Positions 34,701-43,715 of a stretch of 64,000 nucleotides of DNA are shown piece after piece. How positions within the stretch are numbered: the stretch's first letter is position 1; each line of letters opens with the position of its first letter. This stretch comes from Fen-1364 sp049515135 (GTDB taxonomy: Bacteria > Spirochaetota > Spirochaetia > SZUA-6 > Fen-1364), in contig JBEKUJ010000002.1 in NCBI GenBank assembly GCA_049515135.1, positions 248,001 to 312,000 of the forward strand, given 5' to 3'. A program made the position numbers and the translations under genes. A model generated the notes under the pieces. The model was given only the letters and a program-made list of their open reading frames with translations. It was not told the DNA's origin and made no database searches.

Positions 34701-37208
34701 TTACACGGCGCCTTCCGGAGATGCACTGCCTTCGCCCGGCGGGGCCTCCGGCGGCTCGGTGGCAACCCGAGTCTCCCTGACAACTGGTGCAGCTTCGATG
34801 GCCCGCGCCAGGAGCCACTTCAACGAGTCCTCTGAGAGCTTCAGGTTCTCCCCGCAGATGCCGCAGAAGAACCTCATGTCCCTGGTGTGCGCAGAGGCGC
34901 ACTGGACGCAGTAGACCCTGCCGCATGTGGGGCAGCGGCCTGCCGGCGCATCCCCTGGCGGCTCTCCGCGGACCTTCAGCCCCGGCTGCGACGAAAGGTC
35001 TTTCGGGGCCCACCACTGGCGTCCGCACTGCGCGCACGAGATGAGAGTCTCGCGCTGTGCCCGGGCGCGCTCCAGCACGCGCGCGGCGCGGGGGTGACCG
35101 GGAGTTTCGGCAAGGACCTCTTCCAGGATCGCCTTCGCCTTTCCGTAGTCGTTCTTCTGCAGATGCAGCATCGCGAGGTTGATCAAGAGGTCCGTGTTGC
35201 GCGGATCCAGTCTCAGGCCGGCGGAGAACGCCACCTCGGCCCGGATCAGCTCGCCCTTCAGGACCGCTACATTGCCCAGCAGATTGTAAATGGACGCCGA
35301 CGGGTGCTCTTCTTCCACCTGCCCCAGCAGCTCGTCCGCCCTGTGGACCATATCGATCTCGATGCAGGCGGCCGCGCAGTTCTCCTTGTAGACGGGATTC
35401 TCGGGATCCATGCGGATGGCGTTCTCGTATTCCGTCACGGCTCCGGCAGCGTCCCCCATGCGGGAGAGCACGTTTCCTTTCTGGTTGGCCAGCACGGCAG
35501 TTGACCCGACGGTCCGGGTCAGCTCGTCGAGGATCGCAATGGCCTGCTCATGCCTGTTCCCCCGTGACAGCGCCTCAGAGAGGTTCATCCCGATGTCGAC
35601 TTCCGCCGGCGCTGCCGCGTGCGCCCTTTCCAGGACCAGGACAGCCCCGTCAGGGTTTCCCTTCTCCAGCCCTATCATTCCCGCCAGGTTGTTGGTCCAT
35701 GGGTCATCGGGAGCGAGGGCAAGCGCGGCATCCAGAACAGCCCCGGCGTCCCGACCCAGCATGTGAAGGGCCTCCGCAAGCCGAAACTGGTACAGGGGAA
35801 AAGACGGCTCCGCCAGCGCGGCGCGCTCCAGGTGAGGGAGCGCCTCTTCCCTGCGGCCACGAGCGCTGAGGATGATGCCCAGGAGATAGCTTGCCGTGCT
35901 GTCGGCCTTCCCCTCCTCCGCCAGCCCGCTGAGGATGCGGCGCGCCTCTTCTGTCTTTCCCTCCCGGTACAGCATCCTGGCTTCCAGGGACCTGACCTCC
36001 GGGTTGCCGGGGTCCAGCGCATTGAGCCGGGGCAGGAGCAGGGAGAGCTCGTCGAATGTCTCCTCCGCGAACAGGGCGCGGGCCGCCCTCAGATACAGGT
36101 CTCTGGCTTCCTCCGTGCGGCCTTCCTTTTCCCGGCTGCGCGCAGCGTTTCCCAGGAAGAGCGGCATGTCCGGCTGCAGGTCGCACGCACGAAGGTAGGC
36201 TTCGGACGCCTTCTCCCAATTGCCCAGCCCGTACTCTGCATTTCCCAGCAGGTTCCATGCAGCCGGCCCCCCGGAGACGGTCTGGTCTGCAAGAAAGGCG
36301 CGCATTTCGTCGCGGGCTTCCAGGAGCTTGTTGGACAGGTACAGGAGGTTTGGTTTTTCCTGCCGGGCTTCCGCATGCCCCGGCTCCAACCGGAGCACGG
36401 TGTCGATCTCAGCGATAGCCTCGGGATAGAGAGACAGCCGAGCGCAGCTCTCAGCCAGCAGAAAGTGCTCGCCGGCCGTACCCTCCCTGTTCTTGAGAGC
36501 CCGACGGAGCTGGATCACGGACGCGTTGTAGCTTCCCATCCCGAAGAAGGTTTCTGCAAGCCGGACGCGCGCCTGCGGCGACACGGGAAAGAAGTACGTC
36601 CAGCGCAGGTGCTCCCGCTCGACGTCGAGCGGCCGGGCATCCACTGCCAGCCGGCGCATGCGGAACACGCCCCGCTGCGCCCCCTGGAAGGTCTGCGCCG
36701 CGAACCCTATCCCGCCTGCCGGGAGCACCTCGTCATCGATCTCGCCCACCCACTCGTCGTCAACGACAAAGGAGAAGTGCGAGCCGTGGGCGACGAGGGA
36801 AAGCCTCCGCGTCAGGCCATCGGGCTCCGGCAGGCGCGTCCATTCGATGAGGTGCTGGGGGTGGTTGTTGAAGAGCAGATCGAAGCGGTAATTTCCGCGG
36901 GAGGAGATCAGGAAAAAGTAGAAGTTCTCATCGTTCACATGCCGAAGGATGACCCCCAGCGCGGAATGGCCGTTCGCGGGGTCCGCCTCCAGCTCGGCCT
37001 CCAGGACGAAATCACCACGCTGTCTTTCAGGGACCATTGTCTCCCAGGCGAAGTAGCTCTCCTTGCGGAGCTCCAGGCAATACGCGCCGCGCTCGTGACG
37101 GGCGGAATACCACTGCGTCTCAGCCTGGGGAAAGAGCTTCCTGTCGAGCCAGCGGAAGGAGCTCGCAAGCCTCTCCGACGGCTTGTGCGGGCGAAGGAAT
37201 GCGAACAT
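34701..37208 (-). CDS. TPR protein with N-terminal beta-sandwich and C-terminal zinc ribbons
   Basis: An 835-residue protein of unusual architecture. Residues about 30-195 look like a concanavalin/LamG-type sandwich (FVLEAELEADPANGHSALGV, FYFFLISSRGNYRFDLLF). Residues about 215-725 are tetratricopeptide repeats, with clear units such as LLGNAEYGLGNWEKASEAYL and LINLAMLHLQKNDYGKAKAI. The last 110 residues hold Cys clusters (CAQCGRQ, CPTCGRVYCVQCA, CGICG) that should bind zinc, then a Pro/Glu tail. No signal peptide, so cytoplasmic. It probably scaffolds protein complexes; the function is unknown. A cupin gene follows upstream on the same strand. Confidence 0.8.
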   Translation of the reverse strand: MFAFLRPHKPSERLASSFRWLDRKLFPQAETQWYSARHERGAYCLELRKESYFAWETMVPERQRGDFVLEAELEADPANGHSALGVILRHVNDENFYFFLISSRGNYRFDLLFNNHPQHLIEWTRLPEPDGLTRRLSLVAHGSHFSFVVDDEWVGEIDDEVLPAGGIGFAAQTFQGAQRGVFRMRRLAVDARPLDVEREHLRWTYFFPVSPQARVRLAETFFGMGSYNASVIQLRRALKNREGTAGEHFLLAESCARLSLYPEAIAEIDTVLRLEPGHAEARQEKPNLLYLSNKLLEARDEMRAFLADQTVSGGPAAWNLLGNAEYGLGNWEKASEAYLRACDLQPDMPLFLGNAARSREKEGRTEEARDLYLRAARALFAEETFDELSLLLPRLNALDPGNPEVRSLEARMLYREGKTEEARRILSGLAEEGKADSTASYLLGIILSARGRREEALPHLERAALAEPSFPLYQFRLAEALHMLGRDAGAVLDAALALAPDDPWTNNLAGMIGLEKGNPDGAVLVLERAHAAAPAEVDIGMNLSEALSRGNRHEQAIAILDELTRTVGSTAVLANQKGNVLSRMGDAAGAVTEYENAIRMDPENPVYKENCAAACIEIDMVHRADELLGQVEEEHPSASIYNLLGNVAVLKGELIRAEVAFSAGLRLDPRNTDLLINLAMLHLQKNDYGKAKAILEEVLAETPGHPRAARVLERARAQRETLISCAQCGRQWWAPKDLSSQPGLKVRGEPPGDAPAGRCPTCGRVYCVQCASAHTRDMRFFCGICGENLKLSEDSLKWLLARAIEAAPVVRETRVATEPPEAPPGEGSASPEGAV

Positions 37209-37219
37209 CTGTTCTTGTC

Positions 37220-37567
37220 TCAGTACAGCAAAATTGTCGCGAGGAAATCCAGCGGTTCCTCGCCGAGGTTTTCGATTGAGTGCCCTCCGCCGCTTCCCGT
37301 CAGGACCGCATCTCCGGGACCCACGGTGGAGGTCGTGCTCCCTTCTGTCACCTGGCCTGTTCCTGTGAGAATGTAGAAGATCTCCTCCTCTCCATCATGG
37401 AGGTGGTAGCCGATGGAGCTGCCCTTCTGTAGGCGCAGGCGGGCGAAGAGACGGACCTTTCCACGCAGCTCCTTCTGTCGGAACACGTGGAGGATCTCCA
37501 CAGCTCCGCTGCCGTCGCGCATGCGCTCGCGCACCTCTTTCTCCATCTCAGCCTTTCTCCTGATCAT
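37220..37567 (-). CDS. Cupin-domain protein
   Basis: A 115-residue single cupin. Motif 1 is GYHLHDGEEEIFYILTGTG, with two His and a Glu placed to bind a metal; motif 2 is GPGDAVLTGSGGGHSIEN with the fourth ligand His. Such proteins may be small isomerases, dioxygenases or sensors; the substrate cannot be told. Start is the ATG at 37567 after GAGGAATG; the longer in-frame extension lacks a ribosome binding site. It ends 11 bases before the TPR gene start. Confidence 0.82.
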   Translation of the reverse strand: MIRRKAEMEKEVRERMRDGSGAVEILHVFRQKELRGKVRLFARLRLQKGSSIGYHLHDGEEEIFYILTGTGQVTEGSTTSTVGPGDAVLTGSGGGHSIENLGEEPLDFLATILLY

Positions 37568-37636
37568 GTGTTCATTCCTCGACTGGAGGATAGCAAGGGG
37601 GAGGCGGAGGAACAAGATGCGGCCGCGGAGCCCGGC

Positions 37637-38425
37637 CTAGGGGTTTTCATTCGCTTCCCCGAGGTCTGGGGAAGCCTCTTCACTCTCCACCTCGCGGATC
37701 CGGTCCCTGATCGCCGCCGCCTTCTCGTAGTCTTCTTCGTCTATGGCCGCCGAGAGCTCGCTCTTCAAGGCGTCAAGGGGTGTCTCTCTCTTTTCGTGTA
37801 TCTGTTTCAGGGTGGCCTTGAGATAATTGAGGGACCTCACGCGCTCGAACTGGAACGCGGGGGTGTCGATCTCGTTCATCCCTTCGATCGCGCTGATAGC
37901 GCCGTTGAGGATGTCTTCCGCCGCGTCTTTCATCTCCTTGTGGAGGGAAATCATTGCCCGCGCGATGGCGTTCATTCGAACGACGTAGGGCTTGTACTGG
38001 AGCAGCTCCTTGCGGTCCTCATCGTTCTCCCCGTATTTCTCCATCAGGGAGAACAGGTTGAGGTTGTGCTCCGTGTCCCGCGCCGTGCGGACGAAATCCC
38101 CTATCTGGAACAGGACGAGATAGCGGAAGTAGTACAGGACCCCTTCGCCCTGAAGGTTTGCAAAGTCGTCATGGGTTATCGCGAATCCCTTGTCCGTTCC
38201 GTGGGCGCTGCGGTAGTTCTCCAGCCTGGCCTGGTACTCCTCCACCATGCTCTCACGCCCCAGGGGACGCTTCCCGTCGGGTCTTCCGTCCAGCTCATAC
38301 TGCTCGATGCCCATGGGCTGGCGGACCTGCAGCACCTGTCTGCCGTCGTCCGCCTGGATGATGCGGATCTGGTTGTCGGAGTCGAACTCCCATTCCCGCA
38401 GGAGATCAGTGATATCTGAGCTCAT
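37637..38425 (-). CDS. UVR-motif protein, unknown N-terminal region
   Basis: A 262-residue protein. The last 45 residues contain a UVR motif (LKSELSAAIDEEDYEKAAAI, then RDRIREVE), the coiled hairpin by which UvrB and UvrC, or clamp-loader-like partners, contact each other. The first 210 residues are mostly charged helices and unknown to me; QVRQPMGIEQYELDGRPDGK is a distinctive patch. No catalytic motif is visible. A second UVR-tailed protein is encoded at 40309-40923. The ATG at 38425 follows GGGAGCGGGAA. Confidence 0.75.
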   Translation of the reverse strand: MSSDITDLLREWEFDSDNQIRIIQADDGRQVLQVRQPMGIEQYELDGRPDGKRPLGRESMVEEYQARLENYRSAHGTDKGFAITHDDFANLQGEGVLYYFRYLVLFQIGDFVRTARDTEHNLNLFSLMEKYGENDEDRKELLQYKPYVVRMNAIARAMISLHKEMKDAAEDILNGAISAIEGMNEIDTPAFQFERVRSLNYLKATLKQIHEKRETPLDALKSELSAAIDEEDYEKAAAIRDRIREVESEEASPDLGEANENP

Positions 38426-38501
38426 ATTCCCGCTCCCATGCGCAATGTACCCCCAGGAGAGGAATTCGGCAATATCGCAGGCCGTGGGAGGATTGCGGTT
38501 C

Positions 38502-39458
38502 TTACGTGACCCCGTTCACTGCGTTGATGACCTCACCCCTGGTCAGGTAGGCGGCCATCTGCCGGGCAATCATCACGGAGACATTGACCTGCGCCTCTCC
38601 CGTGGAAGCACCGATGTGCGGTGTGGCTATCACCCGGGGATGCCGGGCCAGACTCCAGTCATCAGGGGGCTCTTTCTCGTACACATCCACCCCCGCCCCC
38701 TTCACGGTTCCATTCTCTAGAGCGGCAAGCAGGTCTTTCTCAACCACGATGCCGCCGCGCGCGCAGTTGATGACGTAGACGCCCTTCTTCATCTTCGCAA
38801 ATGCCTTTGCGTCGATGATCCCCTTGGTCTCTGCAGTCTTGGGAGCATGGATCGAGATGAAGTCTGCGGCCTTGATGACATCATCGAAGCCGGCCGGAAC
38901 GAAGCCCAGGGATTTTGTTTTCTCAGCGCTTACAAACGGGTCATATGCCGTGACCTTCATACCCAATCCCAGCGCTCTGGCGCCCACGATGCTTCCGACA
39001 TTGCCGATGCCGATGAGGCCCAGCGTCTTCCCGAGAAGCTCGCACCCGCTGAAGCTCTTCTTATCCCACGTCCCTGCCTTCATGGACGCGTCAGCCCGCG
39101 CGACCTCACGCGCAAGGGCGAACATCAAGGCGATGGCCAGCTCGCCGGCAGCCTCTGCGTTTCCACCCGGGGTGTTCAGCACAAGGATGCCGCGCTCCGA
39201 TGCGGCTTTGACGTCGATGTTGTCCACGCCGGCGCCCGCGCGGCCGATGACCTTGAGGCCCCTGCCCGCGGCAATGACCTCCCGCGACGCCTGCGTTGCT
39301 GATCGAACCACGAGGCCAACGCAGTCGCCAAGCTCCGAACCGAGCTTGTCAGGGGTCAGGCCCGTTTTGACCACCAGCTCGAGCTCGGGGTGCTTCCCGA
39401 ACTCCGCTATCCCTTCTTTTGCGATCGAGTCTGCGACAAATATTTTCATCTTTTCCAT
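38502..39458 (-). CDS. D-3-phosphoglycerate dehydrogenase-like 2-hydroxyacid dehydrogenase
   Basis: NAD-dependent oxidoreductase, probably the first step of serine synthesis. Motifs: GRAGAGVDNID for substrate binding, GIGNVGSIVGARA for NAD, catalytic Arg in NCARGG, Glu in GVDVYEKEP, and His in TPHIGAST. At about 318 residues it has only the catalytic and NAD domains, without the C-terminal ACT regulatory domain of longer SerA proteins, so feedback by serine is not expected through ACT. Start is ATG 39458; ATG 39449 is possible. Other 2-hydroxyacids cannot be excluded. Confidence 0.82.
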   Translation of the reverse strand: MEKMKIFVADSIAKEGIAEFGKHPELELVVKTGLTPDKLGSELGDCVGLVVRSATQASREVIAAGRGLKVIGRAGAGVDNIDVKAASERGILVLNTPGGNAEAAGELAIALMFALAREVARADASMKAGTWDKKSFSGCELLGKTLGLIGIGNVGSIVGARALGLGMKVTAYDPFVSAEKTKSLGFVPAGFDDVIKAADFISIHAPKTAETKGIIDAKAFAKMKKGVYVINCARGGIVVEKDLLAALENGTVKGAGVDVYEKEPPDDWSLARHPRVIATPHIGASTGEAQVNVSVMIARQMAAYLTRGEVINAVNGVT

Positions 39459-39552
39459 GACCCAGATATAGACTCCCTGGCCGCATTTTGCAAGCATTGA
39501 AAGCGCCGGCCTGCTGCTGGCAGTCCCGGCAGGATTGATCTATAGTTCCGGC

Positions 39553-40251
39553 ATGATACCGAATGTCACGGTCATATCTCTGGGCGGTTCCATCATCGCG
39601 CCGAAAGGCCTGGATGTCCTCTTCCTGAAGGGCTTCACGAAGCTCGTGGAGAGCTATCTCGCGGAAAATGGCAACCGCAAGCTGATCATCGTCTGCGGCG
39701 GCGGGAGCCTCGCGCGTGAGTACCAGGCCGCCTTGCGGGAGGCGTCGCCGGCGTCCAGCAGCGAAGACCAGGACTGGGTGGGGATCGCCGCCACCCGCGT
39801 GAACGGCGAGCTGGTGCGCCGGATCCTGCGGCCGTGGTGCGTGGAGAACCTGGTCACGGATCCCACGGCGGTAGCTGTCTTCACCGGCAGGGTGATGGTT
39901 GCCGCGGGCTGGAAGCCCGGCTTCTCCACCGACAACGATGCCGTGGTCCTGGCACAGCGCTTCTCAGCCTCTCTGGTTGTCAATCTCTCGAACATCGCCA
40001 TGGTGTACTCCGCGGACCCCCGCACGCACCCTGACGCGCGCGCGCTGGAGCGGCTTTCCTGGAAGGAAATGCTTTCGATCGTGGGCGGCGAGTGGACGCC
40101 GGGGAAGAACACGCCTTTCGACGCCACGGCGGCACGGGCGGCGGCAGCGTCACGGATCCCTGTTGTCTTTGCGGAAGGGAGAGACCTGGTCAACCTGGAG
40201 CGCATCCTCACCGGCGGGAAGTATACAGGAACCACCATCGGACCGGAGTAG
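39553..40251 (+). CDS. Amino acid kinase-family protein, archaeal-type UMP kinase-like
   Basis: A 232-residue kinase of the amino acid kinase fold. The ATP loop is SLGGSIIAPKG, followed by IVCGGGSLAREYQAA; the acceptor-side region TDNDAVVLAQRF and the late loop NLSNIAMVYSADPRTHP match the short archaeal-type UMP kinases rather than classical bacterial PyrH. A UMP kinase role is likely, but glutamate kinase-like substrates are possible. The ATG at 39553 coincides with the start expected from TATAGT at 39541-39546, so the transcript may be leaderless; a TTG at 39535 is an alternative start. Confidence 0.75.
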   Translation: MIPNVTVISLGGSIIAPKGLDVLFLKGFTKLVESYLAENGNRKLIIVCGGGSLAREYQAALREASPASSSEDQDWVGIAATRVNGELVRRILRPWCVENLVTDPTAVAVFTGRVMVAAGWKPGFSTDNDAVVLAQRFSASLVVNLSNIAMVYSADPRTHPDARALERLSWKEMLSIVGGEWTPGKNTPFDATAARAAAASRIPVVFAEGRDLVNLERILTGGKYTGTTIGPE

Positions 40252-40294
40252 GGCAGATCGCGCGAAGCGCGATATCCGGTAGCCATCGCCCTAC
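40248..40294. terminator. Nested hairpin between convergent genes
   Basis: GTAGGGC (40248-40254) pairs with GCCCTAC (40288-40294), enclosing ATCGCGC-GAA-GCGCGAT (40257-40273). The stop codon of the kinase gene lies in the first arm, and the convergent nuclease-like gene ends at 40309. There is no long T-run, so it may be a processing or intrinsic stop of modest strength. Confidence 0.5.
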
Positions 40295-40308
40295 GGGTCT
40301 TTCGCGGC

Positions 40309-40923
40309 CTAGGTGTTTTCCATCTCCCGTATCTTGTCCCTGAGACGAGCCGCTTCCTCGTAGTTTTCTTCCTCGATGGCGGTCTGAAGGAGCTTGCGAA
40401 GGCTGGACATCTCGTCCTCCTGGGCAATCGGGGCGACCTCGGTGACGGTGGGTGTTTCGCTTTCCTCCGTTGCCTGCTCCGCCGCTCCTTGTTCCTGCTT
40501 GAGCTCCCGGTTCTTTTCCTCCACCATCTTGACCGAGATACCCGCCTCGTCCACCACTGCTTCGTCGATGTAGATGGGACATTTCACCCGCACCGCCAGG
40601 GCAAGGCAGTCGGACGGCCGCGCATCCACGGCGATCTCGGATCCGGACGAGTCGAGGATCAGCTTCGCATAGTACGTGCCTTCCTTGAGCGCGGTTATCT
40701 CGACTCGGTTGACCGAAGATTCCAGGCTCTCCAGCACGGTGATGAAAAGGTCATGGGTGAGGGGCCGCGGCATTTTCACGCTTCCGAGCCCGATGAGAAT
40801 GGACTGCGCCTCCAGAGGCGCTATGAAAATGGGCACCGCCACGTCCAGACCGAGTGGCCTGACAAGCACCGCGTTGCCCTGCTCGGCTTTCGCCACTGTC
40901 CAGACCTCGGCAGGAACCAGCAT
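40309..40923 (-). CDS. DUF151 bifunctional nuclease-like protein with UVR tail
   Basis: A 204-residue protein. Residues about 1-130 form the DUF151/BFN domain (VPIFIAPLEAQSILIGLG, RPLTHDLFITVLESL, then YYAKLILDSSGSEIAVDARP and SDCLALAVRVKCPIYID), which has been linked to DNase/RNase activity in plants and to bacterial stress. After an acidic linker, the C-terminus is a UVR motif (LRKLLQTAIEEENYEEAARL). This BFN-UVR arrangement is known in several phyla. Start is ATG 40923, 14 bases from a predicted transcription start. Confidence 0.85.
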   Translation of the reverse strand: MLVPAEVWTVAKAEQGNAVLVRPLGLDVAVPIFIAPLEAQSILIGLGSVKMPRPLTHDLFITVLESLESSVNRVEITALKEGTYYAKLILDSSGSEIAVDARPSDCLALAVRVKCPIYIDEAVVDEAGISVKMVEEKNRELKQEQGAAEQATEESETPTVTEVAPIAQEDEMSSLRKLLQTAIEEENYEEAARLRDKIREMENT

Positions 40924-40943
40924 CTCTTGACTCTCTTGGGTCA

Positions 40944-40972
40944 ATGATAGAGCAAACCGGGGGAGATGACAA
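40944..40972 (-). promoter_or_regulatory. Sigma-70-like promoter for the DUF151 gene
   Basis: On the minus strand TTGTCA (plus 40967-40972) and TATCAT (plus 40944-40949) are separated by exactly 17 bases. Transcription would begin near 40937, leaving a short leader before the ATG at 40923. It lies in the divergent region shared with the acnA promoter. Confidence 0.55.
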
Positions 40973-41020
40973 TAGCACAGCCGCATCGCGCTGGTGTATA
41001 AGGTGGAGCAACAGGAAACA

Positions 41021-43702
41021 ATGATGAGAAACACATACGACCCACTGGGAACGCGCTCCGTTCTGGCCGGAAGAACAGGCAGTGTGCACTTTTACAGCCT
41101 GGAGAAACTGGGAAAAAAAACTCCGGGCGCCGTGTCCCGCCTTCCCTTCGCGACAAAGGTCCTCCTCGAATCGGTGCTTCGTCACGTTGACGGCATTGCG
41201 GTGCGGGAAGAAGACGTCTCAGCAGTACTGGCTGCGGGAAGCTCGAACCTTCATCAGGAGATCCCTTTCATGCCCGCGCGCGTGATCATGCAGGATTTCA
41301 CCGGCGTTCCTGCGGTGGCGGACCTTGCGGCGATGCGCGATGCCATGGCGGAGCTGGGCGGGGATCCTGCCAGGATCAACCCGTTCATCCCCGTGGATCT
41401 CGTCATCGACCACTCGGTCCAGGTGGACCGCTTCGCGTCTCGAAGCGCCTTCGCAGAGAACGGCGCCCGCGAGTACGAGCGAAACCGGGAACGCTACAAG
41501 TTCCTCCGCTGGGGAGCCAGGGCGTTCAGGGGCCTGCGAGTCGTTCCCCCTGCCACCGGCATTGTCCATCAGGTGAATCTCGAGTACCTGGCGAGCGTGG
41601 TCGAGGTGCGGGACGGCGTTGCGTTTCCTGACACCGTGGTTGGCACTGATTCCCACACGACAATGATATGCGGGATCGGAGTCCTGGGCTGGGGCGTCGG
41701 GGGAATAGAAGCCGAAGCGGTCCTGCTGGGCCAGCCCCTGTACATGGTCCTCCCCGGGGTGGTGGGCGTGCGCCTGCGGGGCGGGCTGCGCGATGGAGTG
41801 ACTGCGACAGACCTCGTGCTCACCGTCACGCAGATGCTGCGAAGCCACGGGGTGGTGGAAAAGATCGTGGAGTTTCTGGGCCCGGGGCTGACATCGCTCA
41901 GCGTGGCCGACAGGGCCACCATAGCGAACATGTCCCCTGAGTACGGGGCAACAGCCGGATTCTTTCCTGTCGACGAAAAGACACTGGACTACCTTCGCGC
42001 CACCGGCAGGGACAATGAGCAGGTGGACCTTGTCGAGAGGTACAGCAAGGAGCAGGGACTGTTCCGCGCCGATCTGGCGGCTGAGCCGACTTACTCCGAG
42101 CTTCTCGAGCTGGATCTCGGCAGCGTGGAGCCATCGGTTGCCGGCCCGCGCAGGCCGCAGGACCGCATTCCCCTGGCGAAGACGCGCGGCTCCTGGAAAG
42201 CGCCGGGCGCCGCAGAGCCTCCTCCGCGTCAGGCGGAAGTGCAGCTCGGGGAAACGAGGGAGACCATCCGCGACGGCTCGGTTGTCATTGCTGCAATCAC
42301 GAGCTGCACCAACACGTCGAACCCGTCAGTAATGATCGGGGCCGGGCTTCTTGCGCGAAATGCCGTGCAGCTCGGGCTTCGAGTTCCGGCGCATGTCAAG
42401 ACGAGCTTTGCGCCCGGCTCTCGCGCGGTCTCAATCTACCTTGAACGGGCCGGACTGACCCCGTACCTCGAGGCGCTGGGGTTCCACCTTGTTGGCTACG
42501 GATGCACGACCTGCATCGGGAATTCCGGTCCGCTGCCGGGCGCTGTAGGCAGGGCCATCAGTGAGAATGACCTCACCGTTGCCGCTGTGCTGTCAGGCAA
42601 CCGCAACTTCGAGGGCAGGATCCACCCTTCCGTACGCGCAAGCTACCTCGCATCGCCCCCTCTTGTGATCGCGTATGCCCTGGCAGGGACCGTGGACATC
42701 GACATCGGGACCGAACCCCTTGGCGCGGACCGCAATGGCACGCCGGTGTACCTCCGCGACGTGTGGCCTTCCAAGGGAGAAGTCGAGGAGATGATCCGCG
42801 CAGCGCTCCGCCCCGAGGTATTTCGGGAGGCATATTCCTCCGTTTTCGAGGGAAGCGACGCGTGGAAGGGCATGGAGGTGCCTGACGGCAATCGCTGCTC
42901 GTGGCAGGAGACCTCGACGTATATCCGAAGACCCCCGTTCTTCGACGGGCTGCCCGGCGAAGCCCCGGCGGTCCTGGGCATCAGCGGGGGCCGGGTCCTT
43001 GCCATGCTGGGGGACTCTGTGACCACCGATCACATCTCCCCTGCCGGGGAGATCCCGGAGTCCGGCCCTGCAGCGCAGTGGCTGACAGAGCACGCAGTTG
43101 CCCGGGCGGATTTCAATACCTTCGGCTCGCGGCGGGGGAACCACGAAGTGATGGTCAGGGGAACTTTCGCAAACATCCGCCTGCGCAACGGGCTGGTTTC
43201 CGGCGCTGAGGGCGGGATCACGCGGCACTTCCCCTCTGGAGAGCAGATGAGCATTTTTGGCGCCGCGCAGAGGTACCGCGAAGAAGGGGTCCAGCTTCTC
43301 GTCATTGCGGGAAAAGAGTATGGCACAGGAAGCTCACGAGATTGGGCAGCCAAAGGGACCCTTCTTCTGGGAGTGCGCGCGGTTATAGCCCAGAGCTTCG
43401 AGCGCATCCACAGGTCGAACCTTGTCGGGATGGGGGTTCTCCCCCTGCAGTTTGTCTCCGGTCAAAGCGCCGCAAGCCTCCGGCTCACGGGCGGGGAGCG
43501 GTATTCGATTCCAGCCCCTTCAAAGCCGGGGGACTCCCTGGAGGTGACCGTTGAAAACGGGCAGGGAGAAAAGACCAGGTTCACCGTCACGGCGCGGATC
43601 GACACGGAGGTGGAGCTTCAGTATTACAGGAACGGGGGCATTCTTCCGGCTGTCCTCCGTACCATTGCCGGCAGGCCGGACCACGGGGAGGCTCCGCGGT
43701 AG
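41021..43702 (+). CDS. acnA: Aconitate hydratase A
   Basis: Full-size aconitase (893 residues) of the AcnA/IRP1 class. Motifs: PVDLVIDHSVQVD, GTDSHTTMICGIGVLGWGVG, the cluster Cys in TSCTNTSNPSVMIGAG and GCTTCIGNSGPLP, and the swivel-domain GKEYGTGSSRDWAAKGT. It interconverts citrate and isocitrate. It is monocistronic, apart from the TCA operon, which has its own unrelated compact aconitase. Start is ATG 41021 (or 41024) after CAGGAAAC. A 2-methylisocitrate role (AcnD-like) cannot be excluded but no other methylcitrate genes are near. Confidence 0.93.
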   Translation: MMRNTYDPLGTRSVLAGRTGSVHFYSLEKLGKKTPGAVSRLPFATKVLLESVLRHVDGIAVREEDVSAVLAAGSSNLHQEIPFMPARVIMQDFTGVPAVADLAAMRDAMAELGGDPARINPFIPVDLVIDHSVQVDRFASRSAFAENGAREYERNRERYKFLRWGARAFRGLRVVPPATGIVHQVNLEYLASVVEVRDGVAFPDTVVGTDSHTTMICGIGVLGWGVGGIEAEAVLLGQPLYMVLPGVVGVRLRGGLRDGVTATDLVLTVTQMLRSHGVVEKIVEFLGPGLTSLSVADRATIANMSPEYGATAGFFPVDEKTLDYLRATGRDNEQVDLVERYSKEQGLFRADLAAEPTYSELLELDLGSVEPSVAGPRRPQDRIPLAKTRGSWKAPGAAEPPPRQAEVQLGETRETIRDGSVVIAAITSCTNTSNPSVMIGAGLLARNAVQLGLRVPAHVKTSFAPGSRAVSIYLERAGLTPYLEALGFHLVGYGCTTCIGNSGPLPGAVGRAISENDLTVAAVLSGNRNFEGRIHPSVRASYLASPPLVIAYALAGTVDIDIGTEPLGADRNGTPVYLRDVWPSKGEVEEMIRAALRPEVFREAYSSVFEGSDAWKGMEVPDGNRCSWQETSTYIRRPPFFDGLPGEAPAVLGISGGRVLAMLGDSVTTDHISPAGEIPESGPAAQWLTEHAVARADFNTFGSRRGNHEVMVRGTFANIRLRNGLVSGAEGGITRHFPSGEQMSIFGAAQRYREEGVQLLVIAGKEYGTGSSRDWAAKGTLLLGVRAVIAQSFERIHRSNLVGMGVLPLQFVSGQSAASLRLTGGERYSIPAPSKPGDSLEVTVENGQGEKTRFTVTARIDTEVELQYYRNGGILPAVLRTIAGRPDHGEAPR

Positions 43703-43715
43703 CCGGCCCCTGGCT

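Noticed and set aside
43703..43715. Terminator between acnA and yjfF.
   Set aside because: Only 13 bases; no hairpin with T-run.
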